A DNA stretch of 64,000 nucleotides from Solimonas sp. K1W22B-7 (lineage in GTDB: Bacteria; Pseudomonadota; Gammaproteobacteria; Nevskiales; Nevskiaceae), in the NCBI RefSeq assembly GCF_003428335.1, contig NZ_CP031704.1, forward strand, positions 3,410,001 to 3,474,000, in the 5' to 3' direction. Positions 16,879 to 26,081 of this stretch are shown piece by piece; positions within the stretch are counted from its first letter, which is position 1, and each line of letters begins with the position of its first letter. The translations under genes were made by a program, and so were the position numbers. The notes beneath the pieces are model-generated. The model did not search any database. It was not told the origin of the DNA and saw only the letters and a list, made by a program, of their open reading frames with translations.

Positions 16879-18461
16879 GCGAGGCCGTCGCCAGCGCGCC
16901 CGCTCCGTCGAGTACGGCGGCGGCGCCGCGATTCACCTACGGCATCGCCGTGGTCTGCGGCATGGCCGCGTTCATGGAGGTGCTGGACACCGCCATCGCC
17001 AACGTTTCCCTGGTGCACATCGCCGGCTCGCTGTCGGCCAGCCCCGAGGAAGCCACCTGGGTGCTGACCTCGTACCTGGTGGCCAATGCCATCGTGCTGC
17101 CGATGACCGGCTGGCTGTCGGACACCATCGGCCGCAAGCGCTACTACCTGGGTTGCATGGCGGCCTTCACCCTGGCCTCGCTGCTCTGCGGCCTGGCGCC
17201 CTCGCTGCCGGTGCTGGTGGTGCTGCGCATCATCCAGGGCCTGGCCGGCGCCGGCCTGCAGCCGGTGTCGCAGGCAATCCTGGCCGACTCCTTTCCGCCC
17301 GAGAAACGCGGCATGGCGATGGCGGTCTACGGCATGGCCGTGATCTCCGGCCCGGCACTGGGGCCCACCGTGGGCGGCTGGATCACCGACCAGTTCTCCT
17401 GGCACTGGATCTTCCTGATCAACGTGCCGGTGGGCCTGGCCCTGATGAGCGCCGCCGCCGCGCTGATCCGCGACCCGCCGGAACAGCGCGAGGCCACGCG
17501 CAAGCGCCGCGCCGGAGGCGTGCACGTCGATTACATGGGCTTCGCGCTGATCGCGGTGAGCATGGGCAGCCTGCAGCTGATCCTGGACCTGGGGCAGAAG
17601 CACGACTGGTTCGACTCGGACTTCATCCTGTCCTGCACGCTGGTGTGCTTCGCCTCGCTGGCGATGCTGATCTACCGCGAGCTGACCCATGACCAGCCGA
17701 TCATCAACCTGCGCCTGCTGGGCAACCGCAACTTCGCCGTGGCCAACCTGCTGGCCGCCGGCATGTCGATCCCGCTGCTGGGCCTGTCGGTGCTGCTGCC
17801 GCAGATGATGCAGACCCTGCTGGGCTACTCGGCACTGGACGCCGGCGTGGTGGTGTCGCCCGGCGCGCTGGTCACCATCGTGATGATGCCCTTCGTCGGC
17901 AAGCTGGCGGGGCGCATGGACCCGCGCGTGCTGGCCAGCGGCGGCTACACCTTCATCGCGGGGGCCATGCTGCTGCTGACCTTCATCAGCCTGGACGTCT
18001 CGCATGGCGACCTGGTGATCCTGCGCATCCTGCAGATGTTCGGCATGGCCTTCGTCTTCATCCCGCTCAACGCCCTGGCCTACACCGGCATTCCACCCGG
18101 CCAGACCAGCAGCGCCACCGCCATCATCAACCTCATGCGCAATCTCGGCGGCAGCATCGGCGTGTCGCTGGTGACCTTCTCGCTGGCGCGCGCCACGCAG
18201 GTCCATCACACCCAGCTGGTGGACCGCGTCAACCCGCTGGACCCCGCCTACCAGGCGACGATGCAGCAGATGAGCGGCGCCATGGGCGGCGACCCGGCGG
18301 CACATGCCGCCATCGCCGGCATGATCCAGCGGCAGGCGGGCATGCTGGGCTATATCGACGTGTTCTACCTGCTGGCCTCGATCACGGCGGTGATGGCGCT
18401 GAGCGTCTGGATCGCCCGGCGCCCGGAAAACCCGGGCGCGGTGCCGATGGACGCGCACTGA
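16875..18461 (+). CDS. DHA2-family MFS multidrug exporter, EmrB-like
   Basis: A 528-residue proton-driven drug exporter with about 14 membrane helices. MFS motifs are visible: the TM1 motif C-like FMEVLDTAIANVSLVHIAGS, motif A GWLSDTIGRKRYYLG and motif C GMAVISGPALGPTVGGWITD. The start is GTG at 16875, overlapping the adaptor stop (GTGA), so the two are translationally coupled. An earlier in-frame start would lie inside the adaptor gene and is rejected. Together with the three genes before it, it makes a complete tripartite pump with its own regulator; substrates are probably lipophilic weak acids or uncouplers by family analogy. Confidence 0.93.
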   Translation: MSEAVASAPAPSSTAAAPRFTYGIAVVCGMAAFMEVLDTAIANVSLVHIAGSLSASPEEATWVLTSYLVANAIVLPMTGWLSDTIGRKRYYLGCMAAFTLASLLCGLAPSLPVLVVLRIIQGLAGAGLQPVSQAILADSFPPEKRGMAMAVYGMAVISGPALGPTVGGWITDQFSWHWIFLINVPVGLALMSAAAALIRDPPEQREATRKRRAGGVHVDYMGFALIAVSMGSLQLILDLGQKHDWFDSDFILSCTLVCFASLAMLIYRELTHDQPIINLRLLGNRNFAVANLLAAGMSIPLLGLSVLLPQMMQTLLGYSALDAGVVVSPGALVTIVMMPFVGKLAGRMDPRVLASGGYTFIAGAMLLLTFISLDVSHGDLVILRILQMFGMAFVFIPLNALAYTGIPPGQTSSATAIINLMRNLGGSIGVSLVTFSLARATQVHHTQLVDRVNPLDPAYQATMQQMSGAMGGDPAAHAAIAGMIQRQAGMLGYIDVFYLLASITAVMALSVWIARRPENPGAVPMDAH

Positions 18462-18488
18462 GGAAGAGGGGTGCCGGCGCCCCGCTGC

Positions 18489-19322
18489 CTATGCCGATCC
18501 CCCGTAGATCATGACAGTGGAGGCGTTCAGCACCGAGGGCGCGAACTCGACCATGCGCCGCATCGTGCGATTGAAGTGCGCGTGATCGTAGAAGCCGGCG
18601 CCGAGCGCGATCCCGGTGAGCGTGCGCCCTTCCCCCGCCAGGCGCAGGGCGTGGCGCAGGCGCAGCCAGAGCAGGTACTGGCGCATCGGCAGGCCCAGGT
18701 CTTCGCTGAACAGGTGCATCAGCCGCGACTGCGACAGGCCGACATGGGCCGCAACCTGCGCAACCGTCGGCACCGCCTCGCGGATACTGGAGCGCATGTA
18801 GGCGCAGGCGCGTAGCGTGCGCTCGTCCCAGGGCAGGCGCTCCAGCGGCTGCGGGCACAGCGTCCGCAGCAGGCGCAGCAGGAAGTCGTGGGCCTGCACC
18901 GCACTCACCCCCTCCTCGCGCAACGCCGCAGCCTGCGGCAGCAGGTGGGCGATTCCCTGCAGCGGCAGCGAGCGCAGCGGCGCGCCATCCAGCAGCGGAT
19001 GCAGGTAGCGGTAGAGGTCGTCGTCCGGATCGACCAGGATGTCCAGGAAGGGGTGCCCCTGCGTGTCGGTTGCATGCGGCAGGCTGGGCGCCATCACCGC
19101 CACCTCGTGGTGACCGTGCGTGCCGTCGTCCAGGGTCAGGCAAAAGGGCTTTTCCAGTGCCACCTGCAGCAAGGCCGGGAAATGCGAGTGCCGGGCGTTG
19201 CGCAGGGCCGGGGGCACATAGAGCAGCACGCCATCCCAGGCATAGCCGCGACCCCTGGCCGCCGTCGCCGTAGCAGAAACGTCCAAGACCCCCTCCCCCC
19301 TCATCCCCAGAATGCCGCCCAT
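18489..19322 (-). CDS. AraC-family transcriptional regulator
   Basis: A 277-residue regulator. The N-terminal cupin-like sensor contains HSHFPALLQVALEKPF and HHEVAVMAPSLPHATDT. The C-terminal two-HTH domain contains PTVAQVAAHVGLSQSRLMHLF (positions about 190-210) and ALGAGFYDHAHFNRTMRRMV. It ends 28 bases after the converging exporter gene and diverges from the DUF962 gene, with only 24 bases between start codons. That space is too small for two full promoters, so a start further inside (codon 7, 19304) is possible. The target is unknown. Confidence 0.85.
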   Translation of the reverse strand: MGGILGMRGEGVLDVSATATAARGRGYAWDGVLLYVPPALRNARHSHFPALLQVALEKPFCLTLDDGTHGHHEVAVMAPSLPHATDTQGHPFLDILVDPDDDLYRYLHPLLDGAPLRSLPLQGIAHLLPQAAALREEGVSAVQAHDFLLRLLRTLCPQPLERLPWDERTLRACAYMRSSIREAVPTVAQVAAHVGLSQSRLMHLFSEDLGLPMRQYLLWLRLRHALRLAGEGRTLTGIALGAGFYDHAHFNRTMRRMVEFAPSVLNASTVMIYGGSA

Positions 19323-19346
19323 CCACTACAGCAGCAGGACGCAGCC

Positions 19347-19646
19347 ATGCCGTTCAAGACCTTCGCGGAATTCTATCCCTACTACCTCGGCGAACATGCC
19401 GACCCCAGCTGTCGCCGTCTGCACGTGGTCGGCACCAGCGGCGTCATCGCGCTGCTGGGCGCCGCGGTGGTCACCGCCAATCCCCTGCTGCTGCTGGCGG
19501 TGCCGCTGGTGGGCTATGGCTTCGCCTGGGTCGGGCACTTCTTCTTCGAGCACAACAAGCCCGCGACCTTCCAGCACCCCCTGTACAGCCTTTGGGGCGA
19601 CTTCGTGATGTTTCGCGACATGCTGAGCGGCAGAATAGCCTGGTAA
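19347..19646 (+). CDS. DUF962/Mpo1-like small membrane protein
   Basis: A 99-residue protein starting MPFKTFAEFYPYYLGEHADP, the usual DUF962 opening. RRLHVVGTSG and WVGHFFFEHNKPATFQHPLYS hold the conserved histidines of this family. Two membrane helices lie between about residues 30 and 65. The yeast relative Mpo1 is an iron-dependent dioxygenase acting on 2-hydroxy fatty acids, so a role in fatty acid alpha-oxidation is plausible but unproven here. The next gene starts 17 bases on, suggesting co-transcription. Confidence 0.88.
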   Translation: MPFKTFAEFYPYYLGEHADPSCRRLHVVGTSGVIALLGAAVVTANPLLLLAVPLVGYGFAWVGHFFFEHNKPATFQHPLYSLWGDFVMFRDMLSGRIAW

Positions 19647-19663
19647 GCCTTCAGGAGTGCCCG

Positions 19664-20563
19664 GTGTCCCAAGTCATCGCCCGCGACGGGCAGACCCTGT
19701 ACGTACGCGTCGTCGGCCGCGGCACGCCGGTGCTGTTGCTGCACGGCATGGGCATGGACAGCCGTTACTGGCTGCCCTTCCTGCTGCCCTACCTGCACCG
19801 CCATCGCTTCCACCTGCCGGACTTCCGCGGTGCGGGCGGCTCGGCCGGCGTGCGGCTGAACCAGCGCGACATCTTCCAGAACCACATGGAGGACGTGCAG
19901 GACATCATCCGGCACTTCGGCCTGCGCGACTTCCTGCTGGGCGGCTATTCGCTGGGCGGCAGCACCGCGCTGCACCTGCTGCGTGCCGGCGGCTTCGACG
20001 GCGTACGGCGCTACCTGCACATCGACCAGTCGCCCTGCGTCGGCAATCGCGAGGACTGGCGCTACGGACTCTGGGGCGAGCGGCAGACGGAACTGTTCGG
20101 GGCGCTGCGCCGGCTGCATGGAGTGCTGCAGGAACACGAAGCCGTGGAACGGCTGGACGAGCTGCCGGAGCCGGCGCGCGCGCAGGCAATCGACGTGCTG
20201 GCCGACACGCTGGCGCGCATCGCCGGCAAGCCGTCCCTGCGCAGGACCCTGAAAGCCGCCTCGCGCTGGCCCTGGCTGTTTTCACGCATGGTGCCGTCGA
20301 CGCAGCTGGGCGACCTGCGCGCGACGCTGGCGTCCTACCTCGGCGGCGGCCACGACTACCGCCCTGCCCTCGCCGGTTGCCCGGTACCCGTCACCGTGAT
20401 GGTGGGCATGCGCTCGGAGCTGTATCACCCGGCTGGCCAGATGGCGATCGCGCAGCAGGTGCGCGACGGCCGCGTGGTGCGCTTCGAGAAATCAGGGCAT
20501 GTGCCGCTGAGCGACGAACCGCTGCGCTTCATGCGCGAGCTGGGGCGTTTCCTGAAGGGCTGA
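19664..20563 (+). CDS. Alpha/beta hydrolase
   Basis: A 299-residue hydrolase. GTG at 19664 is chosen because TCAGGAG lies 7 bases before it and the family N terminus (VSQVIARDGQTLYVRVVGRG) begins there. The oxyanion-hole region is LLLHGMGMDSRYW, the nucleophile Ser is in LLGGYSLGGSTALH, and the catalytic His is in FEKSGHVPLSDEP. The acid is probably in PVTVMVGMRSELYHP, where the usual Asp is not obvious. It follows the DUF962 gene. The substrate is unknown. Confidence 0.87.
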   Translation: MSQVIARDGQTLYVRVVGRGTPVLLLHGMGMDSRYWLPFLLPYLHRHRFHLPDFRGAGGSAGVRLNQRDIFQNHMEDVQDIIRHFGLRDFLLGGYSLGGSTALHLLRAGGFDGVRRYLHIDQSPCVGNREDWRYGLWGERQTELFGALRRLHGVLQEHEAVERLDELPEPARAQAIDVLADTLARIAGKPSLRRTLKAASRWPWLFSRMVPSTQLGDLRATLASYLGGGHDYRPALAGCPVPVTVMVGMRSELYHPAGQMAIAQQVRDGRVVRFEKSGHVPLSDEPLRFMRELGRFLKG

Positions 20564-20570
20564 GTCCGGC

Positions 20571-21023
20571 TCAGGCCGGCAGCTGCGCCCGCAGGCCCGG
20601 CAGCGCGATGCCGGCGACGCCGCGCAACGTGGCACGGCCGAGGTCCATCCAGTCGAAGTAGTCGCGCCACAGCACGATGCGGCCATCCTGCACGCGGAAA
20701 GTGCCGCAGACCCAGAAGCACATCTGCAGCGGACCCACTTTCAGCAGGTCGGTGCGCTCGGTCAGCACGGTGTCGCCGTTGACCGCGATGCTGTGGATCT
20801 TCACGCCGAAGCCGCCGCCGCGCCGCAGCCCGGCCTCGAACAGCCGCGCGACTTTCTCGCCGCCGCGGATCGTGGGCAGCGAGACGTTGGTATAGACCAG
20901 GTCCGGATCGAGCAACGCCGCCATGCTGGCGTAATCACGGTCCTGGATCGCATGCAGGAAGCGGCTGACGATCTGGTCCGGCGTGGCGATGGACTGCACT
21001 TTCCTGCTGCGGGTGGTGGCCAT
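20571..21023 (-). CDS. Limonene-1,2-epoxide hydrolase-like protein
   Basis: A 150-residue NTF2-fold protein (MATTRSRKVQSIATPDQIVS). The LEH catalytic set is present: ERTDLL carries the Arg-x-Asp pair and LWRDYFDWMDLG the second Asp, matching Arg99, Asp101 and Asp132 of the Rhodococcus enzyme as I recall it. It should therefore hydrolyse an epoxide, not only bind ligands. It is the third gene on this strand after a KAS III and a tiny membrane protein. ATG at 21023 is preferred to a TTG two codons upstream. Confidence 0.85.
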   Translation of the reverse strand: MATTRSRKVQSIATPDQIVSRFLHAIQDRDYASMAALLDPDLVYTNVSLPTIRGGEKVARLFEAGLRRGGGFGVKIHSIAVNGDTVLTERTDLLKVGPLQMCFWVCGTFRVQDGRIVLWRDYFDWMDLGRATLRGVAGIALPGLRAQLPA

Positions 21024-21110
21024 GGTCAACTCAGGTAATGGATGAACCCTGCCATCCTAGCCCCGCTGCGCCTGCGGCGGACTGACCCGCGCGCCAATTC
21101 GCGGCGGCGT

Positions 21111-21239
21111 TCAGAACAGTTCGTGGCAGGCGCCATCCAGGCAGAGCTGCGGCGCCGGCGGATCGAAGTACCAGGCGGCGACCGCAACCAGCAGCAGCGC
21201 CACCGCGACCAGCAACCAGATTCGGGTGTTCTCGGACAT
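21111..21239 (-). CDS. 42-residue single-pass membrane protein
   Basis: The protein begins MSENTRIWLLVAVALLLVAV. A hydrophobic helix spans residues 8-23, followed by WYFDPPAPQLC and the tail LDGACHELF. Two Cys residues and a His lie on the short tail. It starts 17 bases after the KAS III stop and precedes the epoxide hydrolase-like gene, all on one strand. I do not recognise the family. A short helix with a Cys-containing tail is what many undescribed small envelope proteins look like; the context suggests, weakly, a link to lipid metabolism. Confidence 0.6.
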   Translation of the reverse strand: MSENTRIWLLVAVALLLVAVAAWYFDPPAPQLCLDGACHELF

Positions 21240-21255
21240 GTGCGGGGATCGCGGC

Positions 21256-22263
<1,008 letters not shown>

Positions 22264-22389
22264 TGGGATATCCCCGTTGTTCGATCCGCCGATATTGCCT
22301 GAAGGCGCCGGGTTTTACCCGCCTCGATCGGGGGTTCCCGATACACCGGAAAGGCTGCTTACCCCTGCAGTTCGGCGCGTGGAAAACAA

Positions 22390-22935
22390 TCAGCCGCTGA
22401 TGAGGGTGCCGCGGATGCAGGCATCCAGTTCGGCATCGGTCGCCGCCAGGACAAAGGACACGAAGTCGCCGGGACCGCTGTAACCGTTCCGGGAGTGCTG
22501 CATCTGCTCGCCCAGCGCCTTGCCGGTCTTGCCGCAGAGCCGCGCCACCCGCTCGCCGTTGAAGCGCGAGCGGAAATCCCGGATCCGCATCGCCTCGGCA
22601 TTCGCCGCGTCGATGTCCTGCCGCAGATGCGGCCACTGCGCGACGATCCGCTCGAGGTAGGAATCCTTTTCGCCGAACACGAACGGCGCGGAGACCGGCT
22701 GCTGCTCGCACCACTCCAGGAACAGCATGTAGGTCTTGCGCTTCTTGTCGCGGATGCGCGAGACGTGGTTGCGGTTCTGCAGCAGGTAGATGTCGGGGTG
22801 GAAGTAGCTCGAAGAGCGGACGAACCGGAATATCTCCTCCAGCGTCTGGAAATCGCCGTAGGCGGCAGCGTCCAGGCCCAGGAAGCCGAGCACCCGCGGC
22901 CAGTCGCGGGACACCAGGATCTCATTGCCGCCCAT
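22390..22935 (-). CDS. Hypothetical protein
   Basis: A soluble protein of 181 residues that I do not recognise. It starts MGGNEILVSRDWPRVLGFLG. Notable blocks are FHPDIYLLQNRNHVSRIRDK, YMLFLEWCEQQP, DSYLERIVAQWPHLR and GKALGEQMQHSRNG. It has a mixed charged/aromatic composition, no signal peptide and no membrane helix. ATG at 22935 is taken because the same frame upstream runs through an 8-bp hairpin and the divergent promoter of the next gene. It stands alone between the KAS III gene and a divergent phasin-like gene. Confidence 0.7.
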   Translation of the reverse strand: MGGNEILVSRDWPRVLGFLGLDAAAYGDFQTLEEIFRFVRSSSYFHPDIYLLQNRNHVSRIRDKKRKTYMLFLEWCEQQPVSAPFVFGEKDSYLERIVAQWPHLRQDIDAANAEAMRIRDFRSRFNGERVARLCGKTGKALGEQMQHSRNGYSGPGDFVSFVLAATDAELDACIRGTLISG

Positions 22936-22953
22936 GATTCCCCCGACCAGAAA

Positions 22954-22973
22954 GCGGGCCTGTTCAGGCCCGC
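22954..22973. promoter_or_regulatory. Perfect 8-bp hairpin upstream of the hypothetical gene
   Basis: GCGGGCCT, loop GTTC, AGGCCCGC. It is 18 bases before the start codon at 22935 and has no T-run, so it is either an operator or a leader hairpin near the ribosome-binding site. Confidence 0.45.
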
Positions 22974-23080
22974 CATGAGACCGCTGCGATTCTATTCTGA
23001 ACTTCAGCTGCCGGTTCGCAGTCCGACTGGGTACAGCGCATGCATTTTGCGCGGAATTCCCATTGCCCAAGGAGTCAAGG

Positions 23081-23437
23081 ATGACCACCAACAAGATCGT
23101 AGAAACCGTCAAGGATGCTGTCGCGGAAGCCAAGAGCAAGGTCGAACTGGTCGGCGCTCACGGCAAGGACGTGATCCAGACCGGAGCGCAGACACTGCAG
23201 GCCGCCAGGGAAGTCGTCGCGGACGGCGGGCGCGAGGCTGCGCAGGTCCTGACGAACACCCGGCAGGAGCTGCAGCGCACCCTCAAGGAGGGCGCGACAC
23301 AGATCGGCGACCAGCTGTCGCGTATCGCCACGCCGACGCACAAGGAAGAGGCGACCTCGCGCAAGGCCGCGGTCAAGGAAAAGAAGCAGCGCAAGCGCTC
23401 CCGCCAGGCCGAGGCCTCCGGACACGCTGCCCGATAG
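23081..23437 (+). CDS. Phasin-like amphipathic helical protein
   Basis: A 118-residue protein, almost all helical: MTTNKIVETVKDAVAEAKSK and then GAQTLQAAREVVADGGREAA and TRQELQRTLKEGATQIGDQL. The last 30 residues are very basic (KEKKQRKRSRQ). The amphipathic body resembles phasins of polyhydroxyalkanoate granules, and the basic tail resembles histone-like DNA binders such as PhaF. No PHA synthase gene is in the window, so the assignment rests on composition. CAAGGAGTCAAGG before the ATG is a strong ribosome-binding site. Confidence 0.6.
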   Translation: MTTNKIVETVKDAVAEAKSKVELVGAHGKDVIQTGAQTLQAAREVVADGGREAAQVLTNTRQELQRTLKEGATQIGDQLSRIATPTHKEEATSRKAAVKEKKQRKRSRQAEASGHAAR

Positions 23438-23460
23438 CCTTCCGCACCCGGTTCCGCCGG

Positions 23461-24477
23461 CTAGGACTCCAGCCGGCGGAACTGGCGCGGTGTAGCGGCA
23501 AAGACCTTGCGCATGAGGCGCCGCAGCGCGGTGGCGTCGCGATAGCCCACCTGTGCGGCCACCTGCTCCACCGACATCTGGCTGGTTTCCAGCAGCAGCC
23601 GGGCGCGCCTGAGCCTGACGAACTGCACCAGGGCGGAGGTGCTCCTGCCGGTGGCCGCGCGCACCCGGCGCGCCAGGGTCTTTTCGGAGATGCACAGGTC
23701 CGCGGCCATCCTGGCGATGCTGGGCACCTGCGGCAACGCGTCTTCGATCTGCCGCGACAGTTGCGCCACCAGGGCGTTACCGTTGGCCAGCATGGACGGA
23801 ACCACGAAGGGCGCCTGCGCCTCGCGCCCGTCGATCAGCAGCACCCGCGAGACCGCATCGGCCAGCGCCACGCCGAAGCGCACGCGCAGCAGTTGCAGCA
23901 TCAGGTCGGTCTGGGCGAAAGCGGCCCCCGCGGTCCAGACCGGGCCGTCCGAGATCACCAGGCGGTCGGCATCCACCGTGCAGCCCGGCTCCAGGCCTTG
24001 CAGGTGCGCGGCCAGCCACCAGGTGGTGGTCGCCCTGCGGCCCTGCAGTAGCCCAGCGGCCTGCAGCAGGAACACGCCGGAGCAGGACGCCGCCACCGTT
24101 CCGCCGGCCCGCGCATGCACCTGCAGTGCCCGGATGGCGCGGAGGGCGTCGGGCTGCGCCAGGCGCGCCGACACCGCCCGCGGGCTGTCGGTGGCCAGGC
24201 CCGGGACGACCCAGATGGAGGAATCGGGCCGGGCGTTCTTCGTCAGCGGCTTCGCGGCGATGGACAGGCCATTGCTCAGTTGCACCGGCCCCTCGACCAG
24301 CCCGCGCACGCGCCAGCGGGGCGTGGCCGCGCCCACGCGCGGCGCCATCGCCGCCGCGGCCGACAGCAGGTCCAGCGTTGCCGCCACCGCCGAGGCGTAA
24401 GCCCCCGGCGCGACCAGGATGGTGAAGTCGAACACTGTCTGAAATAGCCTGAAAGATGTCGTAATCGACAATGGCAT
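23461..24477 (-). CDS. GlxA-family transcriptional regulator (DJ-1/PfpI + AraC HTH)
   Basis: A 338-residue regulator. The N-terminal DJ-1/PfpI-like domain (about residues 15-190) has the elbow GGTVAASCSGVFLLQAAGLL with Cys at the usual position. The C-terminal AraC domain has VPSIARMAADLCISEKTLAR and SVEQVAAQVGYRDATALRRL. GlxA-type regulators often govern catabolism of amines or small metabolites. It diverges from the three-gene set at 24533 with 55 bases between starts, so it may control that set. Confidence 0.9.
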   Translation of the reverse strand: MPLSITTSFRLFQTVFDFTILVAPGAYASAVAATLDLLSAAAAMAPRVGAATPRWRVRGLVEGPVQLSNGLSIAAKPLTKNARPDSSIWVVPGLATDSPRAVSARLAQPDALRAIRALQVHARAGGTVAASCSGVFLLQAAGLLQGRRATTTWWLAAHLQGLEPGCTVDADRLVISDGPVWTAGAAFAQTDLMLQLLRVRFGVALADAVSRVLLIDGREAQAPFVVPSMLANGNALVAQLSRQIEDALPQVPSIARMAADLCISEKTLARRVRAATGRSTSALVQFVRLRRARLLLETSQMSVEQVAAQVGYRDATALRRLMRKVFAATPRQFRRLES

Positions 24478-24532
24478 TCTTGAACCGGCGGCGCTCTAAT
24501 GCAAGCCATCGACACGCTGGCGAGGACGCCCG

Positions 24533-24964
24533 ATGAAAGCTCTGAGCAGGCTGCTGGTCTTCAAGATCGCTTTTACCGCCGCGGGCTGCTGCATCCCGCT
24601 GCTGCTGTTCCCCGCCAGCCTGCTGCTGCAGCTGGGTTTCGCGGTGCCGCAGCCGCTGTTCTTCCTGCGCCTGCTGGGCATGGCCTACGCCGCGCTGGTG
24701 CTGGGCTATGCCTTCGGCCTGCGCGATGCACGGCGCGGCATCTACCCGGGCGACGTGGTCCGGGTGGGCATCCTCAGCAACGGCGGTGCGGCGGTATTGC
24801 TGGCCGGAGCGGCCTGGCAGGGCGCCTGGGGTTCCTGGGGCCCGCTGGCACAGGCGCTGATGTGGGGATCGCTGCTGAGCGTCGGCGGCATCGCCATCGG
24901 CCTGATCGTCCTGGGACCCCTGGCGCGCCGTGGCACCCCTCTTCATTCCTCCACAGCGAGATAG
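24533..24964 (+). CDS. Four-helix membrane protein of unknown function
   Basis: A 143-residue protein with about four hydrophobic segments: residues 9-33, 41-60, 76-95 and 104-127. It starts MKALSRLLVFKIAFTAAGCC. No family is recognised with confidence; small proteins of this plan are common beside GFA genes. The stop lies 3 bases before the GFA start, so it leads a three-gene operon with the GFA protein and the ABM-like protein, divergent from the GlxA-type regulator. Confidence 0.75.
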   Translation: MKALSRLLVFKIAFTAAGCCIPLLLFPASLLLQLGFAVPQPLFFLRLLGMAYAALVLGYAFGLRDARRGIYPGDVVRVGILSNGGAAVLLAGAAWQGAWGSWGPLAQALMWGSLLSVGGIAIGLIVLGPLARRGTPLHSSTAR

Positions 24965-24967
24965 ACC

Positions 24968-25357
24968 ATGCTCCAGTCCCACCAGGGTTCCTGCCACTGC
25001 GGCCGGGTGACTTTCGAAATGCAGGCGCAGCTCGACCACGTGGTCGACTGCAATTGCTCGATCTGCCGCCGCAAAGGCGCGCTATGGCACGCGGTGCCGG
25101 ATGCCGGCCTGCGCATCCTCAGCGGAGAGGAGGAGTTGTCGCTGTACCAGTTCAACACGCAGACGGCGAAGCACTACTTCTGCCGTACCTGCGGCGTCCA
25201 TCCCTTCACCCGCCCGCGCATCAACCCCAGCCTCTGGGTGGTCAACGTGCGCTGCATCGGCGGCGTGGACCTGTCGGCCCTGGAAGTCCGCCCCTTCGAC
25301 GGCGCCAACTGGGAGACCGCCGCCGGCGCCCTGCTGCGGCAGCGCGGCCAGGCCTGA
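24968..25357 (+). CDS. GFA-family zinc protein (glutathione-dependent formaldehyde-activating enzyme-like)
   Basis: A 129-residue GFA/CENP-V-type protein. Zinc ligands are in order: GSCHCGRVTF, then DCNCSICRRKGALWH and YFCRTCGVHPF, giving the usual C-x-C, C-x-C-x2-C and C-x2-C set. Characterised members bind glutathione or act in S-hydroxymethylglutathione chemistry, but many have no known activity. It overlaps closely with its neighbours (3 bases from the membrane gene, 2 bases to the next). Confidence 0.9.
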   Translation: MLQSHQGSCHCGRVTFEMQAQLDHVVDCNCSICRRKGALWHAVPDAGLRILSGEEELSLYQFNTQTAKHYFCRTCGVHPFTRPRINPSLWVVNVRCIGGVDLSALEVRPFDGANWETAAGALLRQRGQA

Positions 25358-25359
25358 CG

Positions 25360-25641
25360 ATGGACTACGTGCTGATCATCCATGCGGTGCAGGACTACGC
25401 CGCCTGGAAAAAGGTCTTCGACGAGGCCGCCCCGATCCGCAAGGCCGCCGGGGAACGCAGCTACCAGCTGCTGCGCGACGAGCACGACCCGAACCGGATC
25501 GTGCATTTCTCGCAGTGGCAGTCGCTCGCCGGGGCCCGGGATTTCTTCGAGTCCGCCCGGCTGGTGGAAATCCGCCGCCAGGCCGGGGTCGAGGCACCGG
25601 AGTTCCACTACCTGCAAGGACTGGAAGCCGGCGTTCTCTGA
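25360..25641 (+). CDS. ABM-type dimeric alpha/beta-barrel protein
   Basis: A 93-residue protein (MDYVLIIHAVQDYAAWKKVF) with the alternating pattern of ferredoxin-like ABM/cyclase-like proteins: IIHAVQDYAAWKKVFDEA, SYQLLRDEHDPNRIVHFSQW and FFESARLVEIRRQAGV. Members include small monooxygenases and unknown stress proteins. The ATG is 2 bases after the GFA stop, so it is co-translated. The terminator follows at 25662. Confidence 0.75.
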   Translation: MDYVLIIHAVQDYAAWKKVFDEAAPIRKAAGERSYQLLRDEHDPNRIVHFSQWQSLAGARDFFESARLVEIRRQAGVEAPEFHYLQGLEAGVL

Positions 25642-25661
25642 CACCGCCGCAGGCGCAACAA

Positions 25662-25689
25662 AAAAGCCCAGCTCTTCAGCTGGGCTTTT
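25662..25689. terminator. Bidirectional rho-independent terminator
   Basis: AAAAGCCCAGCT, loop CTTC, AGCTGGGCTTTT. It serves the three-gene set on the plus strand and tRNA-Asn on the minus strand, ending both 21-28 bases from the genes. Confidence 0.92.
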
Positions 25690-25716
25690 CGCCTTGTGCA
25701 ACAAGGACTTCGTATA

Positions 25717-25792
25717 TGGCTCCGCGACTTGGACTCGAACCAAGGACCCACTGATTAACAGTCAGTTGCTCTACCGACTGAGCTATCGCGGA
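25717..25792 (-). tRNA. tRNA-Asn (anticodon GTT)
   Basis: A 76-nt cloverleaf with encoded CCA. The acceptor TCCGCGA pairs with TCGCGGA, the D-arm is GCTCAGTCGGTAGAGC and the anticodon stem-loop is ACTGA-CTGTTAA-TCAGT with GTT in the loop. The T-arm is CTTGG-TTCGAGT-CCAAG. All stems are intact. Confidence 0.97.
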
Positions 25793-25805
25793 ATTGAAGC
25801 AGTAA

Positions 25806-25835
25806 ATTTTAAAGCTTCGGACCCCGGGGCTGCAA
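25806..25835 (-). promoter_or_regulatory. Sigma-70-type promoter of tRNA-Asn
   Basis: On the minus strand TTGCAG (25835-25830) and TAAAAT (25811-25806) are 18 bases apart, with the tRNA 5' end 13 bases after the -10. This is a short AT-rich patch in a GC-rich region. The rest of 25836-26081 shows no gene. Confidence 0.75.
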
Positions 25836-26081
25836 CGACGCACCGATGTCCGACCGTACAAGCGACCTCGGCACAGCGCGTGCGCCGGACCCGGTAACGA
25901 CGGGGTGCGCATTGTAGTGAGGCGGGATCGCGCTTGCAATCCCGCCCCGGGTTCAATCATTTGCGGGCCCTTTGGGCGTGGCGGGCAGCGGGCAGGTCGC
26001 CTGCCAGGCCGCAGCGCCAGCGTCATCATCGCTGAGGCAAGATGGAGGCCCCGCCCCGGGGTCCGCACAGAGCCTCACGCC

